64,000 bases of DNA from Ridgeia piscesae (taxonomy: Eukaryota; Annelida; Polychaeta; Sabellida; Siboglinidae), in contig JAODUO010000071.1 of the NCBI GenBank assembly GCA_025642075.2, positions 408,501-472,500 on the forward strand. Direction: 5' to 3'. The notes under the pieces were generated by a model. The model did not search any database and was not told where the DNA came from. It saw only the letters and a list, made by a program, of their open reading frames with translations. Positions 1 through 11,600 of the stretch are shown piece by piece (position 1 is the first letter of the stretch; each line of letters starts with the position of its first letter). A program made the translations under genes and the position numbers.

Positions 1-328
1 CTGGAATTTGTTTATAACCTATCAGTATCAGAAGAATTTGTTCATTAAATTGATACGTTAAATGTTGTTACCAGATCAGTGTCCGTACTGGATATCAAAT
101 GGTTACTAACCAATGTTTGCCTAAATCATCAGTTTTACACAGGCTATGTATACACAAGCTGCTGAATATGGTTTTTATAATGTGTGACAACTGTGGAATT
201 CAAAAAACATCCAAATCGATGTAATTTTGGTAAAATATCAGATCAAAATACTTCAGAAAATGGACTCATGTCTTTGTGTGCATGTGGAACAGTAACTTTC
301 CTAATAATTATAATCTTCTGTGTTGCAG
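1..328 (+). other. Intron sequence of the QTRT2-like gene
   Basis: AT-rich sequence without a recognisable exon. It ends in a pyrimidine-rich stretch and the acceptor AG at 327-328, so it is read as the last intron of the plus-strand gene that ends at 473. Confidence 0.5.
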
Positions 329-473
329 ACATAACTTCCATCATTACTTTGGATTCTTTGAAGAAATCCGTCAGAGTTTGAAAGCAGAACGGCTCGATAG
401 ACTTTATACGAAGATTCATGCACAAAGGCCGAAGACAGAGAGTTCTGTTACAAAAGATAATGATTTGGGTTGA
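329..473 (+). CDS. QTRT2: Queuine tRNA-ribosyltransferase accessory subunit 2, last exon (partial gene)
   Basis: Only the last coding exon is in the window. It follows the acceptor ttgcag at 323-328, enters in phase 2, reads (..)HNFHHYFGFFEEIRQSL and then a basic, charged tail ending TKDNDLG, with the stop TGA at 471-473. The HN-x-x-HYFGFF-x-x-IR-x-x-L pattern is what I recall at the C-terminus of QTRT2 (QTRTD1), the non-catalytic partner of QTRT1 in the TGT enzyme that swaps guanine-34 for queuine in GUN-anticodon tRNAs, often at the mitochondrial surface. The zinc-binding and catalytic regions lie upstream, outside the window. It is tail-to-tail with MRRF. The identification rests on about 30 residues; another TGT-family member is the main alternative. 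Confidence 0.65.
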
Positions 474-1396
474 CTGATTGTACAATCAGATAAATTATGG
501 ATCCATTGACCACAAACCAGCAAGATAGTGATGTTGGTTTATGTACCACTGTATTCTCAGTAACTTTTTTTACATATTACAGACAAATTTGCAATTTTTA
601 TTCAGTTACATTTCGACAGTAGTTGGTTTGATGACGAAAAGTAACTGACGAAAAAAGGTAAATTTAATGGTAAAGTAATTACATGAAATTACCATTCTGA
701 AGAATCTCTTACATTGCAGTAGTGTTGTTTCTCATCTTACAGCCAAGTAGTGACATCATCTTGTTTATTTTTTACGATTTATATACCTACACTAGATAGA
801 GATCTTTTGTTTTAGCTTAAATGTTAAAAACAGGTCCTATATGTTTTACACATGTCATGTAAGTTAGAATTGTATACTAGCAACACACAGAATACATTGT
901 AAACTTTCATTTTGGCATGTACTTTACTTCATCATGATTGTTCTGGTAAATGACATTTAAAACAATACAAATACTCGTACACTTCAGAGAATATCTGTCT
1001 AACATTTACTGTAACCCATGATCATAATACATACACTGATGTGATTATGTTTAGTATATCTGCAAACTCTGATCTCAACGCAACTCTGATTGCATGCTTT
1101 ATTATTAAATCCTCCTGTGTAGCCACATCCAGGTTGAGTTATTTGATTGAGCGAGGCTACACTTGTGCATTCTAGCATGTCCTCAATATCTTACTCCTCC
1201 AATGATCAGCATCTTATAAGCACCATCTTTTATTCCACGATTCATCAACTCTGTCAAATCTAGCCAGTACAATCACATGGGGTTTATAATTCCAAATGAA
1301 AAACACACTTCGCCCAGATATCACACAGCAAGATGTATATAATGACCATTGTGTCTTGCCCAACTGGACACTCCCAGTTGGTGGTGTCTGATCGTT
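474..1396. other. Convergent intergenic region between QTRT2-like and MRRF
   Basis: This stretch should hold both 3' UTRs. On the minus strand an AATAAA lies at 1229-1234, about 165 bp past the MRRF stop, and is a plausible MRRF poly(A) signal. No exon, RNA gene or mobile element was recognised. Confidence 0.4.
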
Positions 1397-4300
1397 CTAC
1401 TTGGACACTTGAAGTTCCTGTTGTTTGGCCACCATCAGTTTCTCAGCTGACGACACATAGTTGTGTGTCGTTGCTTGAATCTACAAAACAATATTACAAA
1501 TTGGTGTGTTTTTATACAGTTATATTAAATTTGTTGCACATCAACTGTCATCGATGTGTTGTACCAGCATGGTCACCCGTGAACTGTTTATAATCAATCA
1601 TCAATTGTTTTGGACAAACCAGACTGATTATGAAAACCAGACTGATTCCCAGAACTGTCAAGTAAAGCTTGGGACTGCTCAAAGACCTATACACTTTACT
1701 CCCAGCAGTTCAATCAAACACCAACTGACTTCTCTGGGAAGTATTTAGCCATGCTGCAATTAATGCACAAAGTACATTCATATTATATATTATATATATA
1801 TATATATATTCCAGGTATGCTTTCATACAGCTGTGTGAACTTGTGTACTGTGAACAAACCCATGCCCTAGCCACTGTGCCACAACATTCATACAGCTGCG
1901 TGAACTTGTGTACTGTGAACAAACCCATGCCCTAGTCACTGTGCCACAACATTCATACAGCTGTGTGAACTTGTGTACTATGAACAAACTCATGCCCTAG
2001 CCACTGTGCCACAACATTCATACAGCTGTGTGAACTTGTGTACTGTGAACAAACTCATGCCCTAGCCACTGTGCCACAACATTCATACAGCTGCGTGAAC
2101 TTGTGTACTATGAACAAACCCATGCCCTAGCCACTGTGCCACAACATTCATACAGCTGTGTGAACTTGTGTACTGTGAACAAACTTATGCCCTAGCCACT
2201 GTGCCACAACATTCATACAGCTGTGTGAACTTGTGTACTGTGAACAAACTCATGCCCTAGCCACTGTGCCACAACATTCATACAGCTGTGTGAACTTGTG
2301 TACTGTGAACAAACTCATGCCATAGCCACTGTGCCACAACATTCATACAGCTGTGTGAACTTGTGTACTATGAACAAACTCATGCCCTAGCCACTGTGCC
2401 ACAACATTCATACAGCTGTGTGAACTTGTGTACTATGAACAAACTCATGCCATAGCCACTGTGCCACAACATTCATACAGCTGTGTGAACTTGTGTACTG
2501 TGAACAAACTCATGCCCTAGCCACTGTGCCACAACATTCATACAGCTGTGTGAACTTGTGTACTGTGAACAAACTCATGCCATAGCCACTGTGCCACAAC
2601 ATTCATACAGCTGCGTGAACTTGTGTACTGTGAACAAACTCATGCCCTAGCCACTGTGCCACAACATTCATACAGCTGTGTGAACTTGTGTACTATGAAC
2701 AAACTCATGCCATAGCCACTGTGCCACAACATTCATACAGCTGTGTGAACTTGTGTACTGTGAACAAACTCATGCCCTAGCCACTGTGCCACAACATTCA
2801 TACAGCTGTGTGAACTTGTGTACTGTGAACAAACTCATGCCATAGCCACTGTGCCACAACATTCATACAGCTGCGTGAACTTGTGTACTGTGAACAAACT
2901 CATGCCCTAGCCACTGTGCCACAACATTCATACAGTTGTGTGAACTTGTGTACTGTGAACAAACTCATGCCATAGCCACTGTGCCACAACGTTTATACAG
3001 CTGCGTGAACTTGTGTACTGTGAACAAACTCATGCCCTAGCCACTGTGCCACAACATTCATACAGCTGCGTGAACTTGTGTACTGTGAACAAACTCATGC
3101 CCTAGCCACTGTGCCACAACATTCATACAGCTGCGTGAACTTGTGTACTGTGAACAAACTCATGCCCTAGTCACTGTGCCACAACATTCACACAGGTGCG
3201 TGAACTAACTTGTGTACTGTGAACAAACTCATGCCCTAGTCACTGTGCCACAACATTCATACAGCTGCGTGAACTAACTTGTGTACTGTGAACAAACTCA
3301 TGCCCTAGCCACTGTGCCACAACATTCATTCAGCTGTGTGAACTTGTGTACTGTGAACAAACTCATGCCCTAGCCACTGTGCCACAACATTCATACAGCT
3401 GCGTGAACTTGTGTACTGTGAACAAACTCATGCCCTAGCCACTGTGCCACAACATTCATACAGCTGTGTGAACTTGTGTACCGTGAACAAACTCATGCCC
3501 TAGCCACTGTGCCACAACATTCATACAACTGCGTGAACTTGTGTACTATGAACAAAGTCATGCCAAAGCCACTGCCAGAACATTCATACAGCTGCGTGAA
3601 CTTGTGTACTATGAACAAAGTCATGCCATAGCCACTGTGCCAGAACATTCATACAGCTGCGTGAACTTGTGTAGTGTGAACAAACGCATGCCCTAGTCAC
3701 TGTGCCACAACATTCACACAGCTGCGTGAACTTGTGTACTATGAACAAACTCATGCCCTAGCCACTGTGCCACAACATTCATACAGCTGTGTGAACTTGT
3801 GTACTATGAACAAACTCATGCCCTAGTCACTGTGCCACAACATTCATACAGCTGCGTGAACTAACTTGTGTACTGTGAACAAACTCATGCCCTAGCCACT
3901 GTGCCACAACATTCATACAGCTGCGTGAACTTGTGTACTGTGAACAAACTCATGCCATAGCCACAACATTCATACAGCTGTGTGAACTTGTGTACCGTGA
4001 ACAAACTCATGCCCTAGCCACTGTGCCACAACATTCATACAGCTGCGTGAACTTGTGTACTGTGAACAAACTCATGCCCTAGCCACTGTGCCACAACATT
4101 CATACAACTGCGTGAACTTGTGTACTATGAACAAACTCATGCCCTAGCCACTGTGCCACAACATTCATACAACTGCGTGAACTTGTGTACTATGAACAAA
4201 CTCATGCCCTAGCCACTGTGCCACAACATTCATACAACTGCGTGAACTTGTGTACTGTGAACAAACTCATGCCCTAGCCACTGTGCCACAACATTCATAC

Positions 4301-7300
4301 AGCTGCGTGAACTTGTGTACTGTGAACAAACTCATGCCCTAGCCACCGTGCCACAACATTCATACAGCTGCGTGAACTTGTGTACTATGAACAAACTCAT
4401 GCCCTAGCCACAACATTCATACAGCTGTGTGAACTTGTGTACTATGAACAAACTCATGCCCTAGTCACTGTGCCACAACATTCATACAGCTGTGTAAACT
4501 TGTGTACTATGAACAAACTCATGCCCTAGCCACTGTGCCCCAACATTCACCTAACACAGAGATGACAAGTACTGACCGTTTCCTGGACGTCATGCACCAG
4601 GTCCGATGGATGTTTGTCCTTTGATTTCTTTATGTCACGGATGACGCGATTCTGAATTTCTCGTAGTTTCTCTTTCGTTTTGTCACACAGTAATTTGGCA
4701 TTTTTTGCAAGTCCTTCACGATGTTCTCGAGTGACTCTGAAACACAACGACATCTTGAAATACGGGCATTAACCCTCTAGACCCTAGTCAACCATGCCAC
4801 TAATGTTGTTAAGAGCTCTTAAGCTCGATTTTACACTTTAATATCCAATTTGATCCTTAAAAATTATCTTAAATCATTGAAAACGGTCAACATCATAACA
4901 CATCAGCGGGGCATTGTCACTGGTGTGTTATAGAAATAGTGTCCTCAGTAATATGGCAATGGATAGTTACATTTTTTTTTAAAATTTAACAATTGATTTA
5001 GTTGAATCATAGGTGTTCGTTAAGGGCTCTCTATCTTAGTTAAATGATCCCTTGATCTGTCATGATCTACAGGCATCCACAATCTCCTGACGATAAGCTG
5101 AACTTTAACAGCTGACACTTGTGGTGCCATCTAGAGGATAACTGTTGGTTATACGTCGCTTTAAAACTCGGTGTACTTGCTGTACATTTAGGCCTATTGA
5201 ACGTTTTTTTAAACTTGTACTGTTTAAAAACACCTTAAATGAGTCTGGTGGATGATTTGGAGTGCATATTGTTGAAATGTCATAAAAGTATGGTATAAAA
5301 GACATGGTTCCTCATTTCACAGATGAGGTTTATAGATGGGTTATGGTTTGATAGATTCATTTAAAGAAAAGTTCCGGTTTGACTGGTATATTTTACAGAC
5401 GGATTCAGATTTTGATAAGCTTTTTATTATTGACAAGGATTTAATTAGTACCGATCCATTCCAGTTGTGTCGCCACTTGTTGTTACAATGACACTCATTA
5501 ATGTGGACCCCAAAACATAAGTTGTTAGATAACATAGTGGCCAGCTATTCCCCCCTAAATTAAACCACAGTCATATCAGTTGGCCAATCTTGAAGACAGA
5601 CAGTCTTGAAGGCAGGCAGTCTTGACAAGAGACAGTCTTGAAGACAGCCAGTCTTACTTTGGAACGGGAACAAAGAGGGAAGTTCCGTCCTGCTGTGGAT
5701 TCACATTCATTCCAGACTTGTCCAGCGCCAGTTTCACTGCGGGGATATACTGGAAAACACCAACACGTACAGTTGCAAGAGTTTGCTAAATGTAAGATAT
5801 GTCTATACATGTACAAAATTAGAAAAATACATCTTGATCAGTTCCAGCGATATTGCAGCTAACAGCGAACATCGTACATCCTAATGGGAGACGCAGAGTG
5901 ATGCAGTTAGTCCGTTGGAGGCTCAAAGGATAAAAATTCAAGTTTTGTATTGAATAGCGGGAAAACGTTTGAATATTCACAATTTCGAATATGAATCGAA
6001 TATTCTAAATTTCAAATAGAAATTGAATATTCGTCCCGTCCTTAACACAGGTGTCATAAATCACCTGGCAGTTTCTAAACCGCCACCCCACCTTATCCAT
6101 CCATCTGTCTGCTAACCTCACCTGTGGAGACGAGGCCATGTTGATGACAACGAGCTGTGGACTCTTTTGTAGAACCTGACCCAGTTGTATAAGAGGAAAC
6201 TTCCCGTCCTCCGTCTCCACAGCCAGATTGTCAAAGGCACCTGTGACAACACAACACATTTTGAACATTGCTGACACTGACTATTGTAGTGCATTGATAG
6301 TTTGATGTTACGTGTAATGATGTATTGTCACTTATATCTATCGGTAAAGGCAAGCGAAAGTGAGTTCTTATACAGTACAATATCCAATCTTCAGGACAGT
6401 TCAAAGCGCTTTACACTTTACTCCCTGGCAGACCTGTTCAATCAGACACCATCTTGACTTCTCATTGCAATTAAAGCTGAATAGTTTGTACACAAATATT
6501 CACCACTGTCTATAGCCAGGTGCTCATGCATACAGCTGAGTGAACTGTACAGTGAAGAAACATGTTTATTTTTCCTACAACATTGAACAGATGCCCAAGC
6601 AGCCCAACTGTCATGAAAAATAATATAGGTCTGACACATTTATGTCGCCTAGCTGAACTGAACTACCTGGTGTACTTAGGTATTATGTGATCTAAATGAA
6701 CATACCTGACGTGTTCCTGATTGTGAGTTGTGTGAAGTACTCCTGTTTCATGTGTTCATGAACATACCTGACGTGTTCCTGATTGTGAGTTGTGTGAAGT
6801 ACTCCTGCTTCATGTGTTCCAAAGCCATGTCCATTTGACTCTTCATTTTCTCAAAATTTACGATTTCATTCAGCTCTTCAGGTGACAAATTCACTGCAGG
6901 TTTTCCGTCTTTCTTGCCTGAAATTTAAATACTTTGCAAAGTAATTACTCAGGACTACAAAATGAACATGCCTATGACTTACTCGGAAAAAAATCCTGGA
7001 CATACTACCCTGGTAGTTGAATATTTGTTTTCCACATTAGGACAATTAGGTCTCTTCACATAAAGTTACACTGTCCAAAGCCTTAAATATCACACGCTGA
7101 TCCATCATAACATATTTGATTATGATTACTTGATATCTCTAAGTAACTGAAATAGTGATTAACTATGGTGCATAACAATGTTGCACTACTGCTTAAACTA
7201 TTAATTAGGATTCAATATTATTATGATTTCAATTTGGATCAAGCAATTAGTTTTCCTTTGATCCCTTGTTAATTAGATTGCAAACAGAACACACCTTTAT

Positions 7301-7535
7301 CCCTCCTTCCGCCTCCTTTCTTTGCATAGCCTCGAACCTGGCTGATGGAGATGTTTCCTGCCCCAGCAAACTGTGCCGTACAAGTTAGATTGTGATAGCG
7401 GCAAAGGGCCATGGATCCAAGATTCTCAGACTGAACCAGGACGCTACAGAGACGACGCACTGTTGTCGGTCCAGTGACACGAGGTGCATGCCGCAAGTAA
7501 TGACTGCATCTCGTTACCAACATCCGAAGCACCAT
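1397..7535 (-). CDS. MRRF: Mitochondrial ribosome recycling factor
   Basis: Six coding exons on the minus strand: 7535-7295, 6917-6768, 6240-6122, 5749-5658, 4736-4577 and 1480-1397, with the stop at 1397-1399. All phases agree and the product is 281 aa (human about 262). MRRF works with mitochondrial EF-G2 to split post-termination mitoribosomes in the matrix. The N-terminus (about 75 aa) is basic and ends RGYAKKGG, like a mitochondrial presequence. Family landmarks follow in order: TIRNTSGAFDNLAVETEDGK, then KSPQLVVINMAS, then SGMNVNPQQDG, then FVPVPKVTREHREGLAK, then the C-terminal helix YVSSAEKLMVAKQQEL. The start is the first Met of the exon. An acceptor-like tttccag sits about 15 bp upstream, in frame with E-F-A-E before the Met, so a 5' UTR or coding exon further up is possible. 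Intron 2 begins with a duplicated exon end and the last intron holds a 2.7-kb minisatellite. Confidence 0.93.
1640..1800 (-). mobile_element. SINE-like dispersed repeat, copy A
   Basis: This 160-bp piece shares long stretches with 6345-6625, 29425-29680 and (opposite strand) 51885-52115. The common core reads, on the plus strand, ttacactttactccc, then gttcaatcaaacaccaa, then ttctctgggaag, then ctgcaatta. It lies in the last intron of MRRF. An AT run and the 65-bp minisatellite follow directly, and the minisatellite unit looks like the head of the same element. Confidence 0.6.
1822..4550. repeat. Minisatellite, 65-bp unit, about 42 copies
   Basis: Near-identical 65-bp units fill 2.7 kb of the last MRRF intron. 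Each plus-strand unit contains attcatacagctg, gtgaacttgtgtactgtgaa, then catgccctagccactgtgcc. Variant positions recur (ctgtgtg/ctgcgtg, actgtg/actatg, ccctag/ccatag), and a few units carry a 4-bp insertion or a deletion. On the minus strand each unit reads tggcacagtggctagggc, which fits the A-box of a tRNA promoter, and its other half matches the tail of the dispersed copies (catacagctgagtgaactg). The array probably grew from the tRNA-like head of a SINE inserted here. It begins about 27 bp downstream of the MRRF exon 5 donor but does not include the donor. Confidence 0.97.
5581..5657. repeat. Short tandem repeat at the MRRF exon 4 donor
   Basis: On the minus strand the intron opens with gtaagactg and continues as four to five imperfect 16-18 bp units (aagactgtctgtcttc and variants). 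The first unit overlaps the donor. It is a small, degenerate example of the donor-anchored repeats seen elsewhere in the window. Confidence 0.75.
6345..6625 (-). mobile_element. SINE-like dispersed repeat, copy B
   Basis: A relative of copies A, C and D. It has the shared blocks cttatacagtacaatatcc, tttacactttactccctgg, cagacctgttcaatcagac, atattcaccactgt and catacagctgagtgaactg. On the minus strand the order is head (spacer to a tRNA-like part), core, then an A/T-rich tail. It sits in MRRF intron 2. Confidence 0.7.
6699..6822. repeat. 62-bp tandem duplication of an exon end plus donor
   Basis: Two consecutive 62-bp copies (6699-6760 and 6761-6822). The copy at 6761-6822 contains the last 55 bp of MRRF exon 2 and the donor gtatgt; the other is an exact-looking duplicate inside the intron, also with a donor. 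Use of the downstream donor would add 62 nt and shift the frame, and exon 3 joins in frame only to the first one. The two copies differ at very few positions, so the event looks recent. Confidence 0.93.
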
Positions 7536-9119
7536 CTCTGCAAACTCCTGGAAAGGAAGCGATTGTATTTCTTAAAGATGCCTATGACCGTCAGCGTTTA
7601 GTTATTTGTACTGGATATGTACTAATTCTCAGAGACACATTTCCTTCTCTTTTGAATTAATAATGGCAAAAGTCCTGATTGAAAGTCACTTAAGAGCATA
7701 ACAGCATGTTAGATACCTGCAAATTACATATCCTGCTCCTGCATATACTAACTGCCATCATTATCACGTCTACAATTATGTATTATCAGTAATTATGGTT
7801 AATTTGTTTTATAATTAGCACACACAGTGTAACGTAGGCCTATCATGTCATCGCAGAAAGTTCTCAGCAGTGTTCTGTATGCTTAATATGCTCTGTACAA
7901 ACTCATAAATAATAATAAAGCTTTATTGCCATTTTGCCATATGTCTGTATAATTGTTAACAATCTGCTATATGAAAGAATGCTGCAGCTATCCATTAACC
8001 TGCAGTTTATGGTCTGTATGGTGGATATCCTTTTTAGGACATTAAAACGAATTGAATTAGTCATATACAATATACATAAAGAAGCAATAAATCTCACGAG
8101 ACAGAGACACATACTCATGGAGTGGGGAGGACTATAACCCACAAATTATACTGGAAAAAAGACAGGACACAGCCTATCATGTCATGACAGAAAGTGGTTG
8201 CTTTGGGTCTGGTAGTTTCAGCTTGCCAGTTAAGGTCAAACAACATTATAGTCGTGGGCTGGGGTCCATTTCACTAAGTTTATTTTGCTTGTACGGAAAA
8301 TCCACCATTAAACAGAATATGTTGTTTCATTTAAAGGGTGTTATAAATAAATTAAAATACATTGTCATACCACTGAAGACACTATTTCTATTTCCTTGAC
8401 TCTTGAGTTAATTGGCTGAGTAATTCTAATTGACAAACTAACGAAACTGTTCTGATGTCGTGTTCTGGTGTTGATCACTGTTATTAAGCAGCGAAATCGA
8501 TTTTAATGACGAATTGGGCCTTATGAGCTATTAAGATATTTAATGAAAAGAATCCCCGGAAAAGTAGGTTGACGATAGTCGACAGGACAGCCGAGGACCG
8601 GCTATCAGAACAGGGGATTCCCAGAACACAAGCGAGAAGAGGCCGGGATTCCATGTCCCGATTCTACAAAAAAGGTTATTCGCGTGGCATACTCTGTGTC
8701 AAGCTGAGGAAATATCAACACACATCAAAGTGTCGAGTAAGGAAACATTGTAACTGCTCGTCGAATTGACATCTACCAACGAGTGCCCTATAAACTACGA
8801 AACATCACCTTTCAATGTGACAGTTCTTTATTTAGCACGGGTTTTTCAACAACCTTGACATTGTAAAACCAGCCCCGTAAAACATCCGTACGGTGATTTG
8901 AACATGGTTACACACCATTATAACGACAACGACAGTAGCGGGCTTTTGCGCATTTACGTAGGTGTCATGAAAACTGTTTTAATTATACTAAAATGTAGAG
9001 CACTAACGTCGGAATGAAACTAATATTGCTGTGGTTGATCCAGATGTTTCAGCTGACTCTGACCGGTTCGATCAGACATGAACCATGACATCGGAAGACC
9101 CAAGGCCATTGCCTATAGT
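7536..9119. other. Upstream flank of MRRF, no gene seen
   Basis: The MRRF promoter and any 5' UTR exon should be here. A possible acceptor for the first coding exon is at about 7551-7552. Only short unrelated reading frames are present. The stretch at 7905-8145 resembles the 3' end of a minus-strand LINE. Confidence 0.4.
7905..8145 (-). mobile_element. Possible LINE 3' end
   Basis: Read on the minus strand this stretch ends in atggcaataaagctttatta, typical of the 3' terminus of truncated non-LTR elements (AATAAA followed by a TTA/ATT tail). No reverse transcriptase residues are left, so the call is weak. Confidence 0.3.
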
Positions 9120-9835
9120 ATAGGCCTACACGCCGGCCAGGCCATAATGGCCAATGCGTATTGTGCCCCAGTCGCAGTGGCAGTGGCTACGCGTACGTGA
9201 GCCGTACGTTTAGGCCGCCAGTCTAAACGTACGGCATACATACTGCGCATGCGTATGCTTTTATTTTTCGGTTACGTGAGCTGTATTTTTAACATCGTTT
9301 ATCTAAGGTACGGCATTCGATAAGCACATGCGCATGCTTTCTATTCATGAGCCGTATCTTTAGTAGCTGCCAGTTCCAAAAGTTTCCCCGCACATGCATG
9401 TTTATATACATAAGCTCTATTGCCGTATCTTTTGAACTCAGATCTAAAAGTAGGCCTAGGTGATTCTTTTCTCGCGTGCATGCCGTATCTTTAGCAAACA
9501 AATATAAAAGAACGTTGAGTTTTTTACGCGCATGCATATTGATGTACGTACGAACGGAAGCTCTTTTGGCACTCAGTTCTAAATATACGTGAGATTTTGT
9601 GCGTGTTATTTTTTCGCAAGTTGACTGACATATGTAGCCCTATGGCAGTAAGTAAATCTAACAATGTCGAACAAAATCGCTCCCTTGTGTAATTCCGCTG
9701 TACCGATGCGACGAGACGGACTCAGCATGCTTGCGCAGAATTGAAAAACAGGATACGCGCGCATCACGTACGGTTAGGCCACGGGTCTAAAGATACGGCT
9801 CACGTACGCGTAGACACTTCGTATTTTATTATGCA
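9120..9835. repeat. Degenerate array of palindromic GCCGTA-TTTAG motifs
   Basis: At least seven diverged units, 60-100 bp apart, carry gccgtatctttag or its complement, mixed with cgcatgcg and tacgtgag motifs. The best unit folds perfectly: 9201-9213 (gccgtacgtttag) pairs with 9223-9235 (ctaaacgtacggc) around a 9-nt loop. The region is much richer in CpG and alternating purine-pyrimidine steps than its surroundings. Origin unknown; a decayed hairpin-type element is likely. Confidence 0.6.
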
Positions 9836-11330
9836 ACAGCTGTTCGTCTGTTGAACATTATACTACACATAGTCGTAGATATATGCATGTGTCCAAATTA
9901 CTTTGTCTTGCATATTCCGTATGTTAAAAAAATAGAGAAAACGCGGTCGGAGTTGTTTGAGTGGTAGCTAATGCTGCTTATGGGTAAAAATAGACTGTAG
10001 AGTACGTGCATGCCTCTAAACGTTTGCCAGTATCACAGGTAGGCCCTAGATTACGTAGCACTATTGTCTTTTTCCCCTTGATACCTTACGGGATAGGGAC
10101 TATGTCACATTCGTTTCCTCCTCTGCTTTCCTTGTATAGGCCAAAGCTCCTTCCATGTTCCTTTCACTTCTGCAAATTAAGGTCTCACTCTGAGCCTTCC
10201 TTGACCACTCTCACCCTCTTCGTGGTTCTCGGGGTGTTTTCCAATATGTATGTCGCTTCGGTGCGTTGCTGTTTAGGTTTAGGTTAATGTTTTATATTAA
10301 AATAAAGACCCGTGGTAATAGAAATGTGCTGTTGGAAAGTAAGTTGTTTGCATAACACATTTTCCAAAAATAGATTGCAAAGTTAGTTCAGATGTAAAAC
10401 TACATTTGCAACAGTTCTCATGCTTACATATATGGAATAAGTGAAACACACACACACGCACACGCACACGCACACACACACAAATCGTGCATATTAAATA
10501 TAACAAAAGCATAAATGTAGAGGTCTTCACAGGTACATTGTCAGCTGAACATGGTAAACAGCAATGTTTTTTCAGAGCTAGGATTATGGTAAAACTATGT
10601 GTGCATTGTTCAGTTATACATTACCCAAGAATTCTTGTGAATAGTATTTATGTTGATTTACCATAATGAATGCATGTTTTCGGACACTGTGTAACACTGT
10701 AAATCATTGTAATATGTACACAATAAGTTATTTTAATGTACTCATATCTTTTCCACATCAGAGATATGAACCTTGTCACGTTGGATACAGCTAAGTTCCA
10801 TTCAGAGTTATTTGTGTGTATGCTCATTACACTGTATTCCCAGTCAGTGCAGTTCAGTTTGCTACAGAAAACAAAATACTGTAGTGTGCTTTTTATTTAA
10901 AACAGTTAGTGTATTAACAAATGTGTTATTTTAAGTAAGTTTTAGTAACGAATTCACACATACAGGATAAATTGTTTGTTATATCAGTCAGGGCTATGTC
11001 CAGATGCATTATTGCATGTGTACTTGGTTACATACATTTGGTATAAATGTAACGGATTAATATTTTGAAATAGTTCTATACTGTAATTGATTATTTCATT
11101 AATTTGAAGAATGATAATCAGTTACCAGTAGTTTTCTAGTATGACATACTTTATGTAAGCTGTGTTTTATATAAATTAAAATTGTAAACCATATGCATTA
11201 TTACACATGTTAGCTAATGTTTGAAACCAACTTGATATGAGATCCAATGTGCTGTCTATATTCTGGTGGGTTATCTTATTCTGGTGTGCTGTATATTTTG
11301 TGGGTTATCTTTATTCTGGTGGGCTGTCTA
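9836..11330. other. Gene-free AT-rich stretch
   Basis: A CA/CG microsatellite at about 10445-10482 is the only structured feature. No exon, RNA gene or transposon was recognised. Confidence 0.5.
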
Positions 11331-11344
11331 TTCTAGTGGGCTAT

Positions 11345-11496
11345 CTTTATTCTCTCTCTCTTCTCTTCTCTGTCTCTCTCTCTGTCTCTGTCTCTGTCTC
11401 TGTCTCTGTCTCTGTCTCTGTCTCTGTCTCTGTCTCTGTCTCTGTCTCTGTCTGTCTCTGTCGCTCTTGCTCTCTCGCTCTCTCGCTCTCTCTCTT

Positions 11497-11535
<39 letters not shown>

Positions 11536-11600
11536 CCTTCTCTCGCTCTCTCCTTCCTTTTCTCGCCCTCATTCTCTCTTTCTCTCTCCTTCACGGGAAT
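11345..11600. repeat. TC-rich microsatellite
   Basis: A compound simple repeat: (TCTCTG)n from about 11366 to 11460, then (TC)n with interspersed TCGC and CTTG steps. It yields long low-complexity frames on both strands (poly Ser/Leu, poly Arg/Glu) that are not genes. Confidence 0.97.

Noticed and set aside
4577..4745. MRRF ending at the stop after C-H-L-C-V-R
   Set aside because: That tail is intron read-through. The donor gtcagt after Q-E-T joins in phase to the exon at 1480-1397, which restores the family C-terminus.
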